From the NCBI GenBank assembly GCA_050290145.1, contig JBNKHC010000352.1, positions 1 through 14,386 of the forward strand: a DNA stretch of 14,386 nt, given 5' to 3'. This DNA is from Pelagibius sp050290145. Its GTDB lineage: Bacteria > Pseudomonadota > Alphaproteobacteria > Kiloniellales > Kiloniellaceae. A model generated the notes under the pieces. The model made no database searches and had not been told where the DNA came from. It saw only the letters and a list, made by a program, of their open reading frames with translations. The first letter of the stretch is position 1. Each line of letters starts with the position of its first letter. This document shows, in pieces, positions 1-6,875 of the stretch. A program made the position numbers and the translations under genes.

Positions 1-230
1 CGGCCGATGTCGCGGTCGTCCAGGTTCTCGGCGGCGAAGATCGCGTCGACCAGCGCCATCTCGTGCAGGATCTGCTTGAACCATAGCTCGTAGGCCTGAT
101 GCACGACGATGAACAACATCTCATCGTGGGCCGGTCTGCCCTGGCGCGCGCTCTCGGGCGCCTGGGCGCCGAGCAGCCGGTCGAGCTGCAGATAGTCGGC
201 GTAGTAGAGCGGCTTTTTCTCTTCGCTCAC
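1..230 (-). CDS. kynA: Tryptophan 2,3-dioxygenase, N-terminal part (runs off left edge)
   Basis: Only the first 76 residues are in the window. Family knowledge: TDO is a cytoplasmic haem enzyme that opens the indole ring of L-tryptophan with O2 to give N-formylkynurenine, the first step of the kynurenine pathway. Seen: the start reads MSEEKKPLYYADYLQLDRLL, followed by the TDO hallmark HDEMLFIVVHQAYELWFKQ at about residues 35-53. His44 lies where the distal catalytic histidine (His55 in the Xanthomonas enzyme, from memory) would be. The start is a GTG at 230-228, with AGAGGA about 9 nt upstream; no ATG in this frame fits better. It lies 72 bp downstream of rfbA on the same strand. It could be read through from the rhamnose operon, but no functional link is evident. 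The haem-ligand half of the protein is outside the window, so intactness cannot be judged. Confidence 0.9.
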   Translation of the reverse strand, partial: MSEEKKPLYYADYLQLDRLLGAQAPESARQGRPAHDEMLFIVVHQAYELWFKQILHEMALVDAIFAAENLDDRDIG

Positions 231-302
231 GACTCTGGGTCCTCTTGCAGCCTAAGGCGGAACCAGGGAAACCCAATTCGCGGTAGCGATCAAGGAAAGC
301 CG

Positions 303-1172
303 TCAGAGCCCCTCGGCGACGCGCAGCAAATAAATGCCGTAGTCGTTCTTGCGCAGCGGCTCGGCCAGAGCCCGCAGGTTCTCGGCGGAGATGTAGCCCT
401 TGCGGAAGGCGATCTCCTCCAGGCAGGCGACCTTCAGGCCCTGGCGATGTTCGATGGTCTGCACGAACTGGGCGGCGGCGATCAGGCTGTCGTGAGTGCC
501 GGTGTCCAGCCAGGCGAAGCCCCGGCCCAGGCACTCGACCTTCAGCTGCCCGGCCTCCAGGTAGCGCCGGTTGAGGTCGGTGATCTCCAGCTCCCCGCGG
601 TCCGAGGGCTTCAGGTCGGCGGCGATGTCCGCCACCTGCTCGTCGTAGTAATAGAGCCCGGTGACGGCGAAGCGCGACTTCGGGTGGCGCGGCTTTTCCT
701 CCAGGCTGACGGCCTGCCCGGCGGCATCGAACTCGACCACGCCGTAGCGCTCGGGATCGGAGACCTGGTAGCCGAAGACCGTCGCGCCCTGGCGCAGGGC
801 GGCGGCGCGCATCAGCACGTCCTGCAGGCCCTGGCCGTAGAAGATGTTGTCACCCAGGATCAGGCAACATTTCTCACCGGCGATGAACTCGCGGCCGATA
901 AGGAATGCCTGGGCCAGGCCCTCCGGCTTCGGCTGCACGGCGTAGCTGAGGTTGATCCCCCACTGGCTGCCGTCGCCCAGCAGCTCGAGGAACAGCGGCG
1001 CGTCATGCGGTGTGGTGATGATCAGGATGTCGCGGATGCCCGACATCATCAGCACCGACAGCGGATAGTAGATCATCGGCTTGTCGTAGACCGGCAGCAG
1101 CTGCTTGCTGATCGCCCGGGTCACCGGGTGCAGCCGGGTGCCGGAACCGCCGGCGAGGATGAGACCCTTCAT
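303..1172 (-). CDS. rfbA: Glucose-1-phosphate thymidylyltransferase (RmlA)
   Basis: Makes dTDP-glucose from glucose-1-phosphate and dTTP in the cytoplasm, the first step to dTDP-L-rhamnose. The product is 289 residues, the normal length for the family. Seen: nucleotide-binding GGSGTRLHP at residues 8-16, LLPVYDKPMIYYPLS at 25-39 with Lys31, GDN at 107-109, EEKP at 158-161, and the C-terminal LDTGTHDSL at 222-230. The ATG at 1172 is chosen because MKGLILAGGSGTRLHP is the canonical start. It is preceded by a strong AAGGAGAGG about 7 nt upstream, and it overlaps the rfbD stop as ATGA. The open frame continues upstream in rfbD-antiparallel reading, but that extension is not homologous. It is the last gene of the rfbC-B-D-A run. 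Confidence 0.97.
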   Translation of the reverse strand: MKGLILAGGSGTRLHPVTRAISKQLLPVYDKPMIYYPLSVLMMSGIRDILIITTPHDAPLFLELLGDGSQWGINLSYAVQPKPEGLAQAFLIGREFIAGEKCCLILGDNIFYGQGLQDVLMRAAALRQGATVFGYQVSDPERYGVVEFDAAGQAVSLEEKPRHPKSRFAVTGLYYYDEQVADIAADLKPSDRGELEITDLNRRYLEAGQLKVECLGRGFAWLDTGTHDSLIAAAQFVQTIEHRQGLKVACLEEIAFRKGYISAENLRALAEPLRKNDYGIYLLRVAEGL

Positions 1173-2065
1173 GACTTTTCCTCTCCTTGCGGCACCAGAA
1201 GGTTCCGCAGCACTTCCGTCAATCCCTTGCGCCAGTCGATCGGCCCCTGTCCGAAGGTCGCCTGAAACAGGCTGGAATCCAATGTGGAATCCTGGGGCCG
1301 GCGGGCCGCGGTCGGATAGTCCGCGGTGGCGATGGGGCGCAGCTTCGGCCCCTTGCGTCCGGTAAGACCCTGCTGCCCGATGAAAATCGCATCGGCGAAG
1401 TCGTACCACGAAGTGCGCTCCGCCCCGGCGCAGTGATAGGTGCCATAGGTTTCCGGCGCCAGCCGCCCGGCCACCGCGAGAACGGCTTCGGCCAGCGCCG
1501 CCGCCGGCGTCGGGCAGCCGTACTGGTCGGCGACGATGGAGAGCTCCTCGCGCTCGCCGCCGAGGCGCAGCATGGTCTTCACGAAGTTGGTGCCCCAGGC
1601 CCCGAAGACCCAGGAGGTGCGCAGGATGACGTGCGCCGGCAGGGCCGCGCGCACGGCCTCTTCGCCGGCCAGCTTGCTGCGGCCGTAGACGCTCAGCGGA
1701 TTTGCCGGATCGTCCTCGATATAGGCGCAGCCCTTCGATCCGTCGAAGACATAGTCGGTGGAGAGGTGGATCAGCGCCGCGCCGCTGTCACGGCAGGCCT
1801 CGGCCAGGTGGGCCGCGCCGTCGCGGTTGACCGCCATGGCCAGGGCTTCCTCGCTCTCGGCCTTGTCGACGGCAGTGTAGGCGGCCGCGTTGATTACCGT
1901 GGCGTAGCCGCGCTCCACCGCCTGCTTCACGGCGGCGGCCTCGGTGACGTCGAGCTGGCGGCGGTTGAAGGCGGTCAGGGACAGGCCGCGGCTCGCCGCC
2001 AGCTTGCGGACCTCCTGGCCCAACTGGCCCTCGCTGCCGAGCAGCAGCAGTCCGCCCACAGTCAT
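1169..2065 (-). CDS. rfbD: dTDP-4-dehydrorhamnose reductase (RmlD)
   Basis: Catalyses the last step of dTDP-L-rhamnose synthesis, the NAD(P)H-dependent reduction of dTDP-4-keto-L-rhamnose. The product is 298 residues, the usual size. It is a short-chain dehydrogenase-type Rossmann protein: glycine-rich GSEGQLG at residues 10-16, the family motif NAAAYTAVDKAE at 59-70, STDYVFDG at 102-109, and the catalytic pair Tyr127 and Lys131 in YGRSK. The ATG at 2065 directly abuts the TAG stop of rfbB (no gap), and its own stop overlaps the rfbA start by 4 nt. The ribosome-binding site is weak, which suggests translation coupled to rfbB. No truncation or missing catalytic residue is seen. Confidence 0.96.
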   Translation of the reverse strand: MTVGGLLLLGSEGQLGQEVRKLAASRGLSLTAFNRRQLDVTEAAAVKQAVERGYATVINAAAYTAVDKAESEEALAMAVNRDGAAHLAEACRDSGAALIHLSTDYVFDGSKGCAYIEDDPANPLSVYGRSKLAGEEAVRAALPAHVILRTSWVFGAWGTNFVKTMLRLGGEREELSIVADQYGCPTPAAALAEAVLAVAGRLAPETYGTYHCAGAERTSWYDFADAIFIGQQGLTGRKGPKLRPIATADYPTAARRPQDSTLDSSLFQATFGQGPIDWRKGLTEVLRNLLVPQGEEKS

Positions 2066-3154
2066 CTAACCGGCTTTCTGGCCGGTCTTGGAGAGGCCCA
2101 GCCGTTCACCGGCGTAGCGACGCTCCAGGATGCCGCGCCACCAGTCCTGGTGCTCCAGGTACCAGGCGATGGTCTTGCGCAGGCCTGAGGCGAAGCTTTC
2201 CTGCGGCGCCCAGCCGAGCTCGCGCTTGATCTTGGAAGCATCGACCGCATAGCGCAGGTCGTGGCCCGGCCGGTCGGTGACATAGGCGATGAGATCGCGG
2301 CGCGATCCGCCACCCCCCTCGACTGTCCCGGCACGCGGGGCGAGTTCGTCGACCAGGTCGCAAATCATGTGAACCACGTCAATGTTGCGCATCTCGCTGT
2401 CGCCGCCGACGTTGTAGGTCTCGCCGACGCGGCCTTGGGTCAGCACCGCGACCAGCGCGCGGGCGTGGTCTTCGACGTGCAGCCAGTCGCGCACGTTCTC
2501 GCCCTTGCCGTAGACCGGCAGCGGCTTTTCGGTCAGCGCGTTGATGATCATCAGCGGGATCAGCTTCTCGGGAAACTGATAGAGGCCGTAGTTGTTGGAG
2601 CAGTTGCTGGTCACCACCGGCAGGCCGTGGGTCTGGTGCCAGGCGCGCACGAAAAAGTCGGAAGACGCCTTGCTGGCCGAATAGGGCGAGTTCGGACGGT
2701 AGGGCGTTTCCTCGGTAAAATAGCCCTCCGCCCCCAAGGCACCGAAGACCTCGTCGGTGGAGATGTGATGGAAACGGAAAGCGGACTGCGCCGCTCCTTC
2801 CAGCTCCCGCCAATACGCCGTCGCCGTTTCCAGCAGGCGGTAGGTGCCGACCACGTTGGTCTGGATGAAGTCGGCGGCATCGTCGATGGAGCGGTCGACG
2901 TGGGATTCCGCGGCCAGGTGCATCACCGCATCGGGACGGTGCACGGCGAAGATTTCCCGCAGCGACGAACCGTCGCAGATATCGACCTTAGCGAAGGCAT
3001 AGTCGGGGCTCTCGCCCGCCTCCTCCAGGGCCTCGGGCGTCGCCGCGTAGGTCAGCTTGTCGACGTTCACCACCGCCGCCGCATCCTCCCGGATGAGGTG
3101 GCGTATGACGGCCGAGCCGATGAAGCCGGCGCCGCCGGTGACCAGGATTTTCAT
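2066..3154 (-). CDS. rfbB: dTDP-glucose 4,6-dehydratase (RmlB)
   Basis: NAD+-dependent conversion of dTDP-glucose to dTDP-4-keto-6-deoxyglucose, the second step of the rhamnose pathway. The product is 362 residues, typical for the family. Seen: NAD-binding GGAGFIG at residues 7-13, HLAAESHVDRSID at about 79-91, the catalytic Thr133-Asp134-Glu135 triad in STDEVFG, Tyr158 and Lys162 of the YxxxK motif, and SNNYG at about 186-190. The frame is open for 14 codons further upstream. The ATG at 3154 is preferred because MKILVTGGAGFIG is the normal N-terminus and GAAGGGGG lies just before it. It follows rfbC after a 75-bp spacer and touches rfbD. Confidence 0.97.
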   Translation of the reverse strand: MKILVTGGAGFIGSAVIRHLIREDAAAVVNVDKLTYAATPEALEEAGESPDYAFAKVDICDGSSLREIFAVHRPDAVMHLAAESHVDRSIDDAADFIQTNVVGTYRLLETATAYWRELEGAAQSAFRFHHISTDEVFGALGAEGYFTEETPYRPNSPYSASKASSDFFVRAWHQTHGLPVVTSNCSNNYGLYQFPEKLIPLMIINALTEKPLPVYGKGENVRDWLHVEDHARALVAVLTQGRVGETYNVGGDSEMRNIDVVHMICDLVDELAPRAGTVEGGGGSRRDLIAYVTDRPGHDLRYAVDASKIKRELGWAPQESFASGLRKTIAWYLEHQDWWRGILERRYAGERLGLSKTGQKAG

Positions 3155-3229
3155 GCAGCCCCCTTCGCCGTCCCGCGCCCGCCCGGAAGAGCCCATGAGC
3201 CACTTCCCAGGCAGGCTGCAAAAAACCTT

Positions 3230-3796
3230 CTAACGCCCTTGGTCATATTGAAAAACTCTTGATAAATCCCTTAGCCCGGGCCAGGCCCGGTCGCGCTCCG
3301 ACAGCGTCGCCCCGGCCACCGCCGGCCACTCGATGCCCAGCTCAGGGTCGCTCCACAGCAGGCCCTGCTCGGCCTCCGGCGCATAGAAGTCGCTGACCTT
3401 GTAGAGGACCTCGCAGCCCGGCTCCAGGGTGCAGAAGCCGTGGGCGAAACCGACGGGAATGAAGATCTGGTTCCAGGCCTCGGCGGAGATGACCGCGCTG
3501 ACGTGCCGGCCGTAGGTGGGCGAGCCCACGCGCAGGTCGACCGCCACGTCGAAGACCGCGCCGCGGATCACGCGCAGCAGCTTCGCCTGGGCGCGCGGCG
3601 GCACCTGGAAATGCAGGCCGCGTACGGTACCCGCCTCGGCCGAGAGGGAGTGATTGTCCTGCACGAACTCCGCCTCGATGCCGGCGGCGGCGAAGGCCTG
3701 CTTGTTGTAGGTCTCAGAGAAAAAGCCGCGGTGGTCGCCGTACTTGGCCGGCTTGAGCAGCAGCACCTCGGGAATGGCCAGGCTTTCAACGTCCAT
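3230..3796 (-). CDS. rfbC: dTDP-4-dehydrorhamnose 3,5-epimerase (RmlC)
   Basis: A cupin epimerase that inverts C3 and C5 of dTDP-4-keto-6-deoxyglucose, giving dTDP-4-keto-L-rhamnose. The product is 188 residues, a normal length. Seen: DHRGFFSETY at 21-30, VRGLHFQ at 58-64 with the base His62, Lys72, the proposed acid Tyr138, and Asp169 pairing with the histidine. Each is one less than the Salmonella numbers as I remember them (His63, Tyr139, Asp170), so the active site looks complete. The ATG at 3796 has GAGAGAA about 8 nt upstream. It is the first recognised gene of the leftward operon. The 104-bp gap before it contains a TATGAT that could be a weak -10 box, so the operon may start here or at the 90-codon gene upstream. 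Confidence 0.97.
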   Translation of the reverse strand: MDVESLAIPEVLLLKPAKYGDHRGFFSETYNKQAFAAAGIEAEFVQDNHSLSAEAGTVRGLHFQVPPRAQAKLLRVIRGAVFDVAVDLRVGSPTYGRHVSAVISAEAWNQIFIPVGFAHGFCTLEPGCEVLYKVSDFYAPEAEQGLLWSDPELGIEWPAVAGATLSERDRAWPGLRDLSRVFQYDQGR

Positions 3797-3900
3797 GAAC
3801 AGGTTCTCTCACCAAACCACAGCAGGAGGGGCGCAGGCCGACGCGCCGGCGCGGCGCCCGAGTCCCGCGCTGGATCATACTGCAAATCGGATGGTTGTGC

Positions 3901-4173
3901 TTAGGCGCCGCCGGCCTTGTTCGCCACCGGGCGCATGGCCGGCCGGAGGACCGGGCGGCTCAGCGACATGATCTGGATGCCCTGTGCGGTCAGATAGGCT
4001 TCGGCTGCGGCGCGCGCCGAGGCGTGGGAGTCCTCGAAGCCCTCGGCATAGAACTCGCCCTGACGCTTCCAGGCCACGCGCCAACGGTAACCCGGACGTC
4101 CGCGCGGGCCGTTGGGGCCGGGGTTTCCCGGCCAGGGTTCGACAACGAGATTATAGTTCTTGAGACCGTGCAT
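3901..4173 (-). CDS. Small hypothetical protein (90 aa) upstream of rfbC
   Basis: Not recognised. The product is 90 residues with a Pro/Gly-rich start (WPGNPGPNGPRGRPG, about residues 14-28). A central WRVAWKRQGEFYAEGF (31-46) looks like a short antiparallel beta element, and the Ala-rich ASARAAAEAYLTAQG (51-65) is a likely helix. This sheet-then-helix layout resembles small single-domain folds, but no family can be named. There are no membrane segments, signal peptide or cysteines. Codons end mostly in G or C, as in neighbouring genes. GAGG lies about 10 nt before the ATG. It is on the same strand as the rhamnose operon and 104 bp upstream of rfbC, so it could lead that transcript. An overlapping plus-strand frame (3895-4245) and another minus frame (3990-4292) are less protein-like. 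Confidence 0.6.
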   Translation of the reverse strand: MHGLKNYNLVVEPWPGNPGPNGPRGRPGYRWRVAWKRQGEFYAEGFEDSHASARAAAEAYLTAQGIQIMSLSRPVLRPAMRPVANKAGGA

Positions 4174-4447
4174 CCCGACGCAGCCTCATTCCCCGTGACG
4201 CCTGCAGAAGGAGCCGTGGCTCTGATCACAACAATGTCACTATAATCGATGTGATCAGGAGCCGTGAGGAAAAAAGCGGGGGGCTTCCGCAAGAATCGCC
4301 CCTGCAGGAATTCAGAGGGGGCTTCCCAAGACCCGGCCGGCCCGCTACATCAAGGGGCTAGGGAAATGGGGATCTGGTCTTCTGAAAAGGCCGGCGCGCG
4401 TCTCGTCAACCGGGGCGCACCGCTACGACAAAGGAACTCAATAACTT
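4174..4447. other. Divergent intergenic region
   Basis: This 274-bp region separates the leftward 90-codon gene from the rightward GGT-like gene. It holds the 9-bp inverted repeat around TATAAT at 4222-4258, listed separately. Further right, a 10-bp direct repeat GGGGGCTTCC occurs at 4279-4288 and 4317-4326, of unknown meaning. The ribosome-binding site of the GGT-like gene, AAGGA at 4431-4435, lies 12 nt before its ATG. No convincing ORF or terminator is seen. Confidence 0.6.
4222..4258. promoter_or_regulatory. Inverted repeat around a TATAAT box, putative operator/promoter
   Basis: Arms CTGATCACA (4222-4230) and TGTGATCAG (4250-4258) are perfect reverse complements separated by 19 bp. Each contains the palindrome TGATCA, and the two TGATCA centres are 29 bp apart. 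Between them on the plus strand is a consensus -10, TATAAT, at 4241-4246, with no recognisable -35 box upstream. The reverse strand offers TATAGT at 4244-4239. The arrangement suggests a dimeric repressor or activator site controlling the rightward GGT-like/RraA-like pair, with a leader of about 195 nt, or the leftward 90-codon gene. The regulator family cannot be assigned; it does not match FNR spacing. Confidence 0.45.
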
Positions 4448-6043
4448 ATGAGAAATCTGGAACTGCCCGGCCGCTCGGTCGCCCGCTCGCTCAACGGTAT
4501 GGCGGCGACCTCCCACAGCCTGGCGACGCTGACGGCCATCAACGTGCTGCAGGACGGCGGCAACGCCATGGATGCGGCGGTGGCGGCCTGCGCGGTCCAG
4601 GGCGTGGTGGAGCCGGAATCCACCGGCCTGGGCGGCGACTGCTTCGTGCTCTACGCCCCCAAGGGCAGCAGTGACATCGTCGCCTTCAACGGCTCGGGCC
4701 GGGCGCCTCAGGCGGCCACCGCCAAGTGGTTCGCCGACCAGGGCATCGACAAGATCGAGCGCTACACCCCCCACGCCGTGACCGTGCCCGGCGCGGTCGA
4801 CGCCTGGGCGCAGCTGCTGCGCGACCACGGCACGCGCAGCCTCGGCGACACGCTGCAGCCGGCGATCCGCTTCGCCCGCGACGGTTACGTGGTGACTGAG
4901 CGCGTGGCGACGGACTGGGCCGGCGAGGTCGAGACCCTGTCCCACGACCCCGCGGCCAGCAGCATCTTTCTGCCGAACGGCAAGGCGCCGGCGCTGGGCA
5001 GCGTCCACCGCCAGCCGGCCCTGGCGGCCAGCCTGGAGATGATCGCCGAGCAGGGCCGCGACGCCTTCTACAAAGGTGCCATCGCCGAAGACCTGGTGGC
5101 GCACCTGAAGGAGCTGGGCGGCCTGCACAGCCTGGAGGACTTCGCCTCCGCCGGCGGCGAGTACGTCGATCCGATCAAGACCAGCTACAAGGGCCATGAC
5201 GTCTACGAGTGCCCGCCCAACGGCCAGGGCGTCATCGCGCTGCTGCTGCTGAACATCCTCTCCGGCTACGACCTGCCGGCCATGGGCGCGATGAGCGCCG
5301 CGCGCCTGCACCTCGAGATCGAGGCCACCCGCCTCGCCTACCAGGCGCGCAATACCTACGTCGCCGACCCGGCCCAGGCGGAAGTGCCGGTGGAGCAACT
5401 GCTCTCCGCCGACTACGCGGCAGCGCTGCGCAGCGAGATCGATACCGCGCGCGCCAAGATCCCCAGCGCCGTCCCGCCGGTCGCCGAACACGCCGACACG
5501 GTCTACATCACCGTGGTCGACAAGGACCGCAACGCGGTCAGCTTCATCAATTCCACCTTCAGCTCCTTCGGCAGCGGCATCTGCGGCCCCAAGACTGGGA
5601 TTATTCTGCAGAACCGCGGCGCGGCCTTCTCCGTCGATCCGGAGCATCCCAACTGCATCGCCCCCGGCAAGCGCCCCATGCACACCATCATTCCCGGCAT
5701 GGTGGCCAAGGGCGACAAGGTGGTCATGCCCTTCGGCGTCATGGGCGGGCAGTACCAGGCCTGCGGCCATGCCCGCTTCCTGACCAACTTTTTCGACTAC
5801 GGCCTGGACGTGCAGCAGTCCATGGACCTGGCGCGCAGCTTCCCGGCGCCGGGCGAGACCGAGGTGGAGGCCGAGAGCGGCATCCCGCGCGAGGTGCTGG
5901 CCGAGCTGGAGGCGATGGGCCACCGCTTCTGCCCGCCCGAAAAGCCGATCGGCGGCAGCCAGGCGATCCAGATCGACTGGGACCAGGGCACGCTGGCCGG
6001 CGGCTCCGACCCGCGCAAGGACGGCTGCGCCCTCGGCTACTAG
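4448..6043 (+). CDS. Gamma-glutamyltransferase-family Ntn-hydrolase, specificity probably not gamma-glutamyl
   Basis: A 531-residue proenzyme of the GGT superfamily. Such proteins self-cleave before a threonine that becomes the N-terminal nucleophile of the small subunit. Seen: an N-terminal GGNAMDAAVA (38-47), ESTGLGGD (57-64), then DTVYITVVD with the predicted cleavage before Thr351, RPMHTIIPG at about 409-417, and the oxyanion-type GlyGly at 433-434. There is no signal peptide, so it is probably cytoplasmic, unlike periplasmic E. coli GGT. Aligning by eye to E. coli GGT (numbers from memory), Asn411, Asp433 and Ser462-Ser463 correspond to Phe371, Ala393 and His412-Thr413, and Arg114 is not in register. 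These residues hold the glutamyl group, so another amide or acyl substrate is likely. Oxamate amidohydrolase (HpxW) and cephalosporin-acylase-like relatives are alternatives. The gene is followed after 27 bp by an RraA-like gene, probably in one transcript. Confidence 0.88.
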   Translation: MRNLELPGRSVARSLNGMAATSHSLATLTAINVLQDGGNAMDAAVAACAVQGVVEPESTGLGGDCFVLYAPKGSSDIVAFNGSGRAPQAATAKWFADQGIDKIERYTPHAVTVPGAVDAWAQLLRDHGTRSLGDTLQPAIRFARDGYVVTERVATDWAGEVETLSHDPAASSIFLPNGKAPALGSVHRQPALAASLEMIAEQGRDAFYKGAIAEDLVAHLKELGGLHSLEDFASAGGEYVDPIKTSYKGHDVYECPPNGQGVIALLLLNILSGYDLPAMGAMSAARLHLEIEATRLAYQARNTYVADPAQAEVPVEQLLSADYAAALRSEIDTARAKIPSAVPPVAEHADTVYITVVDKDRNAVSFINSTFSSFGSGICGPKTGIILQNRGAAFSVDPEHPNCIAPGKRPMHTIIPGMVAKGDKVVMPFGVMGGQYQACGHARFLTNFFDYGLDVQQSMDLARSFPAPGETEVEAESGIPREVLAELEAMGHRFCPPEKPIGGSQAIQIDWDQGTLAGGSDPRKDGCALGY

Positions 6044-6070
6044 ACACCTTTCGGATCAAGGAGTTCCGCC

Positions 6071-6772
6071 GTGACGCTCGACCCCGCCTTGCGTGAAGCC
6101 TACGAGAGCATCACTACCGCGACCATCACCACCATCCTGCTGAAAAAGGGCCTGCGCAACGTCGGCCTGCGCGGTCCGAAGCCGCTGCGCTCCTGGGGGC
6201 GCCTCGTCGGCCCGGCCTTCACCCTGCGCTTCGTGCCGGCGCGCGAGGATCTGGCGACGCCGGCCTCCTGGTCCTCGCCCACCTCGACCCGCGCCGCCAT
6301 CGAGGAGATGCCGGAAGGCGTCATCACCGTGGTCGACGCTATGGGCGTGCAGGACGCCGGCATCTTCGGCGACATCCTCTGCGCCCGGATGCACAAGCGC
6401 GGCGTCACCGCCCTGGTCACCGACGGCGTGCTGCGCGATCGCGAAGGCGTGGAGGACAGCGGCCTGCCGGTGTGGTGCAGCGGCATCGCCGCCCCGCCCT
6501 CGGTCGCGGGCCTGACCTTCGTCGGCTGGCAGCAGCCCATCGCCTGCGGCGGCGTCGCGGTCTTCCCCGACGATCTCATCGTCGCCGACAAGGACGGCGC
6601 AGTGGTGGTGCCCAAGGACATGATCGAGGAGGTCGCCGCCCTGGGCATCGAGCAGGAGCAGATGGAAGCCTGGATCATGAAGGAGGTCCAGCACGGCGCG
6701 AAGCTGCCCGGCCTCTACCCCATGAACGAGGAAAACCGCGCCCGCTACGAAGCGGAAATGAAGAAGGGCTGA
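6071..6772 (+). CDS. RraA / HMG-CHA aldolase-like protein
   Basis: A 233-residue member of the RraA-like family, often misannotated as demethylmenaquinone methyltransferase. Relatives are class II pyruvate aldolases (4-hydroxy-4-methyl-2-oxoglutarate / 4-carboxy-4-hydroxy-2-oxoadipate aldolase), oxaloacetate decarboxylases, or RraA, the RNase E inhibitor. Seen: Asp101, exactly 20 residues, then Arg122-Asp123, which is the D-X20-R-D metal and substrate motif described for HMG/CHA aldolase. TDGVLRD lies at 117-123. A late segment GGVAVFPDDLIVADKDG (160-176) has Pro-Asp-Asp where the family usually has Pro-Gly-Asp. It is somewhat longer than aldolases, with a charged C-terminal helix from about 182. 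The start is GTG with a strong AAGGAG (6058-6063) 7 nt upstream. It lies 27 bp after the GGT-like gene, so the two are likely co-expressed. An enzymatic role in a catabolic pathway is more likely than RNase E control; the substrate is unknown. Confidence 0.88.
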   Translation: MTLDPALREAYESITTATITTILLKKGLRNVGLRGPKPLRSWGRLVGPAFTLRFVPAREDLATPASWSSPTSTRAAIEEMPEGVITVVDAMGVQDAGIFGDILCARMHKRGVTALVTDGVLRDREGVEDSGLPVWCSGIAAPPSVAGLTFVGWQQPIACGGVAVFPDDLIVADKDGAVVVPKDMIEEVAALGIEQEQMEAWIMKEVQHGAKLPGLYPMNEENRARYEAEMKKG

Positions 6773-6875
6773 GGCGCCTGGAAGGCAGGGGACAGGGGTA
6801 TGGCGGAACCGACCGCCCGGCAGGAGCATTCGGATTAGCATCGCCCCCGATGGGCCCAGGGACTAAGGTCTCTGC

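Noticed and set aside
99..1265. 388-codon plus-strand open frame opposite rfbA
   Set aside because: It covers the well-supported rfbA and crosses the rfbA/rfbD junction; the translation has no family features.
3155..3196. Upstream extension of rfbB by 14 codons
   Set aside because: The family starts at MKILVTGG, and the ribosome-binding site is next to the ATG at 3154.
2261..3262. 333-codon plus-strand open frame opposite rfbB
   Set aside because: Antisense shadow of rfbB, whose catalytic motifs are all present on the minus strand.
3797..3900. Promoter for the rhamnose operon at a TATGAT just upstream of rfbC
   Set aside because: The -10-like box has no matching -35 at proper distance; mentioned under rfbC but too weak to list.
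4279..4326. 10-bp direct repeat GGGGGCTTCC in the leader of the GGT-like gene
   Set aside because: Two copies of a G-rich word in GC-rich DNA are not enough to call a regulatory repeat.
4406..5923. Long (505-codon) minus-strand open frame opposite the GGT-like gene
   Set aside because: It mirrors the codon periodicity of a clearly homologous gene on the other strand; the translation is His/Val/Arg/Gly-rich without motifs, as expected for antisense of GC-rich coding DNA.
6056..6841. 261-codon minus-strand open frame opposite the RraA-like gene
   Set aside because: The RraA-like protein has a complete D-X20-R-D motif and a strong ribosome-binding site; the opposite frame is His/Asp/Gly-rich with no motif.
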